Shown here: one piece after another, positions 37,953 through 41,443 of the stretch
How positions within the stretch are numbered: the stretch's first letter is position 1
Layout: every line of letters starts with the position of its first letter
Origin: a virus
IMG/VR virus record: IMGVR_UViG_3300033156_000283
Coordinates: 1-41,443 of that record
Direction: 5' to 3' (one strand)
DNA length: 41,443 nucleotides
The notes under the pieces: generated by a model
The model's input: the letters and a program-made list of their open reading frames with translations, nothing else
The model's database searches: none
What the model was told of the DNA's origin: nothing
Program-made: the position numbers and the translations under genes

Positions 37953-38186
37953 TTACACACGCTGTATGAGAATGTGAAGTATCTCACTGACGAAAGCCCC
38001 GACACCGGCAGACAAGGGCAGCCAAAGGACAGTGAACCGCCCCTGCCACGACGCCATCGTTTGCTGTAATACGCTGACTTGTTCCGTGAGCCTACGAATG
38101 TCCTCTCGGAGAAGGCGTACGTCTTCGGCGCGCGCGTCCAACTGAGCCTTTATGCTGCCGATCTCCTCACGGATTTCGCCGTCCAT
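37953..38186 (-). CDS. Coiled-coil protein with C-terminal membrane anchor (lysis accessory)
   Basis: 77 residues. Residues 1-47 are a heptad-rich helix (GSIKAQLDARAEDVRLLRED, RRLTEQVSVLQQTM) and residues 52-75 a hydrophobic segment (LWLPLSAGVGAFVSEILHIL). This is the layout of XhlA-type haemolysin/holin accessory proteins. The ATG overlaps the giant gene's stop (TGATG), so it is translated directly after it. Role inferred from layout and neighbours. Confidence 0.65.
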   Translation of the reverse strand: MDGEIREEIGSIKAQLDARAEDVRLLREDIRRLTEQVSVLQQTMASWQGRFTVLWLPLSAGVGAFVSEILHILIQRV

Positions 38187-41100
38187 CAGCCTTCGCCCCC
38201 CTTCTCCTGTCGTTCGCGCAATGTCTGCCGACGCCTCAACTGCTCAACGCGCTGCTCCAACTCCTTCAAGCCCTGTTCGCTGCCCCAGTACCCAGCCTCT
38301 TCCCCTTTGCGCAACGCCTCCTTCGTCATCTGCAAAAGTCGTTCCGTCTGCTCCAGGTTCAGATTGATAAGCAACTGGTGCATGGTGGTAGGATAGTACG
38401 AGAAGCCCAAGCGCGTGATCCACTCAAGGCGTCGGTACATCTCCGCTTTCTCTGCCTCATAACGAGCCGCAAGCCACTGCCCAGCGGCCTTGCGGTCGTT
38501 GGGGTCAACGCCATCTGCCATCATCTCTTCCGCAAACATCTTCGCGTACTGTGGGATCTTGGTGCCGCGTTCCCAGTTATACATCCACTCCGGCGCCCTG
38601 GTGCGCTCCGGCCGTTCTACAACCCGCATACCCAAGACGCGCCCAGTAACACGTGCTTCACGATACCAAGGCGAGATAATCGGCATGGTCTCCAGGAATG
38701 TACGCAGCGGTTGCCCCCACGGGTGCTCTTTCGTGAAGGTCTGCGGCCAGCGCCGCAGGAACCCGAACGGCGGCACCATAGCCTGCACAAACTCACCGGT
38801 GGGGTCTTCGAGGAATTGCCGCCACTGCGAAGGCTCTTCCCAAGGTGGTATACGCAAGCGCACGTACACCACGTAATCGCCGTCAACCGCCTTAAGTACA
38901 CTGCCTTCGGGTGGCCGTGCATTCACCAGCACCACAGGGAAGCTGTTCCACCGAATAGGCTTCCATTCGGCCGTCATCCAGGGTGGCTTACCCGCAATGA
39001 GGACGTAACGCGTCAGGGGGTCATAACCTTGCGCCTGTTCAAACTTCTTGTGTGCCTCATAAGCCAACACCGCCCAGCCAGGCCGTTGCTTCGCAAGACG
39101 TGCAAACTGGAATATGCGCTGTCGGCGGTAGCGGTAGAAGAACCACAAGTTCTGCAGCCAAGTATCAATCGGCGCCGAACCGCCTGCGCTGTAGTCCACA
39201 ACCGTCTCCCGAACGATACGCGCGGCCGTCTCTGCGCTGTCGCCCATTTCCATTCGCGCTATGAAGGCCAAGACCCTGCCTATGTCGTCCCAGCCAAACA
39301 ATGCACTGGTAAGCACCTGGCTTGCTTCTGCCGCTTCCGCAGGCGGCAACTTAAAGGCTTGCAGGATACGCGCCACAAAGCCCGATGTCTCAACGCGCTT
39401 CGCATAACCTACCGACGCGCCTATGATGTTGTACTTGCGGATAAGCTGAGCATACCTCTGCGCCTTCTTACGGGAAAACGCGGCGCTTTTCGGAATGTTC
39501 TCTGCAATCTCCGCCATGCGCTTGCGGACCCGCGCCGCAAACCCTTCGGGCGGAAGCAACGAGAAGTCTTCAGCCGCCAATTCACCCAAGGACGCCACCA
39601 CGTACCGCACGGCCCGCGACAACGCCGGCAAGTCTGCGTACACGCCAGCCAACCCCAGGTTGACAAGCTGTTCGCTTATGTTGGCAACGAGGAAGCGCAC
39701 CGTCGCCAACGTGAACATCTTCAGCGGACGGAGCCAGTCACGGAATACTGCAAGCGCAGGACTGACGCGCTGTATGAGACTATTCGCAAGCACCCGACGA
39801 ATTATATCCGCCTGCCGTGGCGTCACCAGGCGGGCGCTGTCTATGTCGCCTTCCTTCACCAGCACCTTGCCGTGGATCTCCGGCGGCCGAGCACCCAAGC
39901 GCCAGGCTTGCATTACCCAGTCATCGCCATACTGTGCCCGCAATTCGCCTACCGTTGGGCAGAACTCCCGCAGGAAGTCCACGACGGCTTTGTGTAGCAT
40001 CACAGACTTATACTGCGCCGCGTAGCCAAACGTCTGCGCCTCCACATCATAGCTCCACAACAAGCCCGCAAGCTCCAACGGCAACTCCTCAATCGGTTGC
40101 CACTCTTCCGGCAAATGCAGGCCCAACTCAGCCTGCAAGGGAACCTCCATCGGCAACGGCATCTCACCCGCAGCTTCTGGTCGGACAGCCCGCGTCTTAA
40201 TCTCCGCGGCGCGGAACAGCTTCGTCTCACCAGAGGCATATTGCCGCTTCATCGTGACAGCTTGTTGCGCCAAGCGTTGCAACAACCCCGAAGGCGCCAT
40301 GCCCTCAAGCAACGCCAGGAACTCTTCGGGTGTCATACCCGCAAGCCCAAACTGCGGCACGTAGTCGGGCAGCCACCCCATCTCCTTGACCTCTTCACCC
40401 GTGTACTCGGCAATGAATGCTTGCACATCGTCGTAAGCCTGCTTGATAGACATCGTGAAGCCTTTTTCGCCGTCGTACACTGCGCGGAAGACTTCGGGTA
40501 TACCGCGGACGGCACGCCACATCCTGCGAAGGTGGACGGGCAGCTTGCGTTCGTCAACCCGCCCCTTCTCATCCAAGAAGCGGCTCACATCTACCATCCG
40601 CTCTTCACCAGGCTCGAACCGCTTCCCCGTCTCGTCCCTACCAGCGCGGGTTATCATCACTTCAAGCTGCCCGGCCTCATCTCTACCAACCACCGTGCCA
40701 GGCTCACGGTAGGGTCCTTCCTCGCCAGGCCGCAACGGACGCCGTGAGCTTTGAATTGCCGCCCAGATCGCCGCCCGATCCTGCAAGTCCGGGATATTCG
40801 ACAGCCACGCCATGACACTGGCAGTCAACCGGTTCGCGTTTGCCTCCGCTTCGCTAATTCTGTTGCGCCACCAGTGTTGTTGCTCTGATGGCAAACCCCA
40901 GAACATGTTGAACAAGTTACCTATACGCCCACCTGCTGCTGATACTTTGTCAACAAAGCTTCGTGGCGTATTCTCGATAAGCACCCGCTCTTTCATTAGC
41001 CGATCGAATGTCGTCATCGTCTCGGCTATAGGCGCTTCCTGGTATCGCTCAAGCTCGGCCTCAAGCTTGCGAACCTTCTCAAGTGCCTGCGCTTGGAAGA

Positions 41101-41443
41101 CCAACAGCCACCGCTTCTTCGTCTCCGCGTCTACCGTGCCACCAGCCTGCTCCACTGCCTCCGTAACCGTCTCCAAGCGCTCAAGCGGCGACTGTTCCTC
41201 CGTGATTTCGGGCTTGACTTCCTCCGGGGCCGGCCGCTTGGCCGCAATCTGTTCTGCAAGTCCAGGCTCGCGCATTGCGACGTATTCCTGCGCCGCCCGC
41301 ACCTGCTCGCGCAACCGTCGCAACTCTTCCGTAATCTCCCAACGACTCATCCTTTCGGGTGCTTTGCGGCGATTGCGGAACAGCCCCGGGTACTTCTGCT
41401 CCTTTTTCTCTTGCTCTGCCTCCTCTTCTCTCCCCTCGAGGTC
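38186..41443 (-). CDS. Giant ejection/internal virion protein, C-terminal part (starts at 3045 across the join)
   Basis: The frame is open from 41443 to the stop at 38186 and is in phase with base 1; the ATG at 41350 is only an internal Met (residue about 1034 of 2087). Bases 41405-41443 duplicate 1-39. The start of this part is coiled coil (EELRRLREQVRAAQEYVAMR). The middle and end have amphipathic and aromatic-rich stretches (RFLVANISEQLVNLGLAGVY; LQNLWFFYRYRRQRIFQF), with VRETVVDYSAGG (about residue 1748) recalling the C-terminal part of other huge phage ejection proteins. No protease or glycosidase motif was seen. Predicted to enter the cell envelope with DNA. Confidence 0.85.
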   Translation of the reverse strand, partial: DLEGREEEAEQEKKEQKYPGLFRNRRKAPERMSRWEITEELRRLREQVRAAQEYVAMREPGLAEQIAAKRPAPEEVKPEITEEQSPLERLETVTEAVEQAGGTVDAETKKRWLLVFQAQALEKVRKLEAELERYQEAPIAETMTTFDRLMKERVLIENTPRSFVDKVSAAGGRIGNLFNMFWGLPSEQQHWWRNRISEAEANANRLTASVMAWLSNIPDLQDRAAIWAAIQSSRRPLRPGEEGPYREPGTVVGRDEAGQLEVMITRAGRDETGKRFEPGEERMVDVSRFLDEKGRVDERKLPVHLRRMWRAVRGIPEVFRAVYDGEKGFTMSIKQAYDDVQAFIAEYTGEEVKEMGWLPDYVPQFGLAGMTPEEFLALLEGMAPSGLLQRLAQQAVTMKRQYASGETKLFRAAEIKTRAVRPEAAGEMPLPMEVPLQAELGLHLPEEWQPIEELPLELAGLLWSYDVEAQTFGYAAQYKSVMLHKAVVDFLREFCPTVGELRAQYGDDWVMQAWRLGARPPEIHGKVLVKEGDIDSARLVTPRQADIIRRVLANSLIQRVSPALAVFRDWLRPLKMFTLATVRFLVANISEQLVNLGLAGVYADLPALSRAVRYVVASLGELAAEDFSLLPPEGFAARVRKRMAEIAENIPKSAAFSRKKAQRYAQLIRKYNIIGASVGYAKRVETSGFVARILQAFKLPPAEAAEASQVLTSALFGWDDIGRVLAFIARMEMGDSAETAARIVRETVVDYSAGGSAPIDTWLQNLWFFYRYRRQRIFQFARLAKQRPGWAVLAYEAHKKFEQAQGYDPLTRYVLIAGKPPWMTAEWKPIRWNSFPVVLVNARPPEGSVLKAVDGDYVVYVRLRIPPWEEPSQWRQFLEDPTGEFVQAMVPPFGFLRRWPQTFTKEHPWGQPLRTFLETMPIISPWYREARVTGRVLGMRVVERPERTRAPEWMYNWERGTKIPQYAKMFAEEMMADGVDPNDRKAAGQWLAARYEAEKAEMYRRLEWITRLGFSYYPTTMHQLLINLNLEQTERLLQMTKEALRKGEEAGYWGSEQGLKELEQRVEQLRRRQTLRERQEKGGEG
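41405..41443. repeat. Terminal direct repeat, copy 2 (circular contig overlap)
   Basis: This is the second copy of the 39-base end repeat, identical to positions 1-39. Removing one copy gives a circle of 41,404 bp. Confidence 0.95.

Noticed and set aside
38378-39997. 539-residue plus-strand frame opposite the giant gene
   Set aside because: Arg/His/Pro-rich antisense shadow with no start signal.
41350-41350. ATG 41350 as start of a separate 1054-residue protein
   Set aside because: No SD worth noting is needed because the same frame is open upstream through the contig join to ATG 3045; it is an internal Met.
1-41443. Temperate lifestyle (integrase, repressor, att site)
   Set aside because: No tyrosine or serine recombinase motifs and no cI-like repressor were found; the HTH proteins seen are fused to other domains or are the initiator.

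Overview
The window is a complete, or nearly complete, genome of a double-stranded DNA tailed phage, assembled as a circle. The last 39 bases (41405-41443) repeat the first 39, and one reading frame runs unbroken across that join, so the unique circle is about 41,404 bp. The gene set is podovirus-like: small and large terminase, P22/HK97-type portal, scaffold, capsid, a tandem set of short-tail adaptor proteins, a large beta-rich tail hub protein, fibre-like proteins and very large internal/ejection proteins. There is no tape-measure protein, major tail tube protein, integrase, recognisable repressor, or DNA or RNA polymerase. The DNA is GC-rich, Shine-Dalgarno (SD) sequences are strong (AGGAGG), and the host cannot be named from the sequence.

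Layout. (1) Structural operon, minus strand, 20989 down to 1 and on through 41404 to 38186: terS candidate, terL, portal, scaffold, capsid, decoration candidate, fibre/tail proteins, three paralogous adaptor proteins, tail hub, ejection proteins (one with a CHAP-like hydrolase plus SH3 tail) and a giant ejection protein of about 2087 residues that spans the circle junction. (2) Lysis region, minus strand, 38186-34880: a coiled-coil/TM protein, holin candidates, a secreted protein, an HTH-metallophosphoesterase, a deoxyribosyltransferase-like protein and an NlpC/P60-like endolysin. (3) Recombination/replication operon, minus strand, 34807-27522, behind a near-consensus sigma70 promoter: Cas4/RecB-like nuclease, RecT annealing protein, small unknowns, a secreted 3D-domain protein, a cytosine-5 DNA methyltransferase, a replication initiator with iterons inside its gene, a Cys-rich protein and a RuvC-like resolvase. 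(4) Plus-strand operon, 22212-27244: twelve small genes with no recognisable relatives, each with a strong SD, ending at a strong hairpin and convergent with region 3.

Between the divergent terminase and plus-strand operons lies about 1.2 kb without a credible gene (20990-22211). It holds a promoter for the structural operon, repeats resembling those in the replication gene, a 15-bp-arm palindrome, a 44-bp strictly alternating pyrimidine/purine tract, and a duplicated 13-bp box beside two -10-like sequences at the head of the plus operon.

Inferred logic: the plus operon is probably an early host-takeover or anti-defence set. The replication operon copies DNA from an origin inside the initiator gene, with RecT, nuclease and RuvC-like resolvase handling recombination. 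The methyltransferase may protect the DNA. The structural operon then builds and fills a short-tailed virion whose internal proteins cross the cell envelope at infection. Gene functions rest on motifs read by eye; no database search was run.
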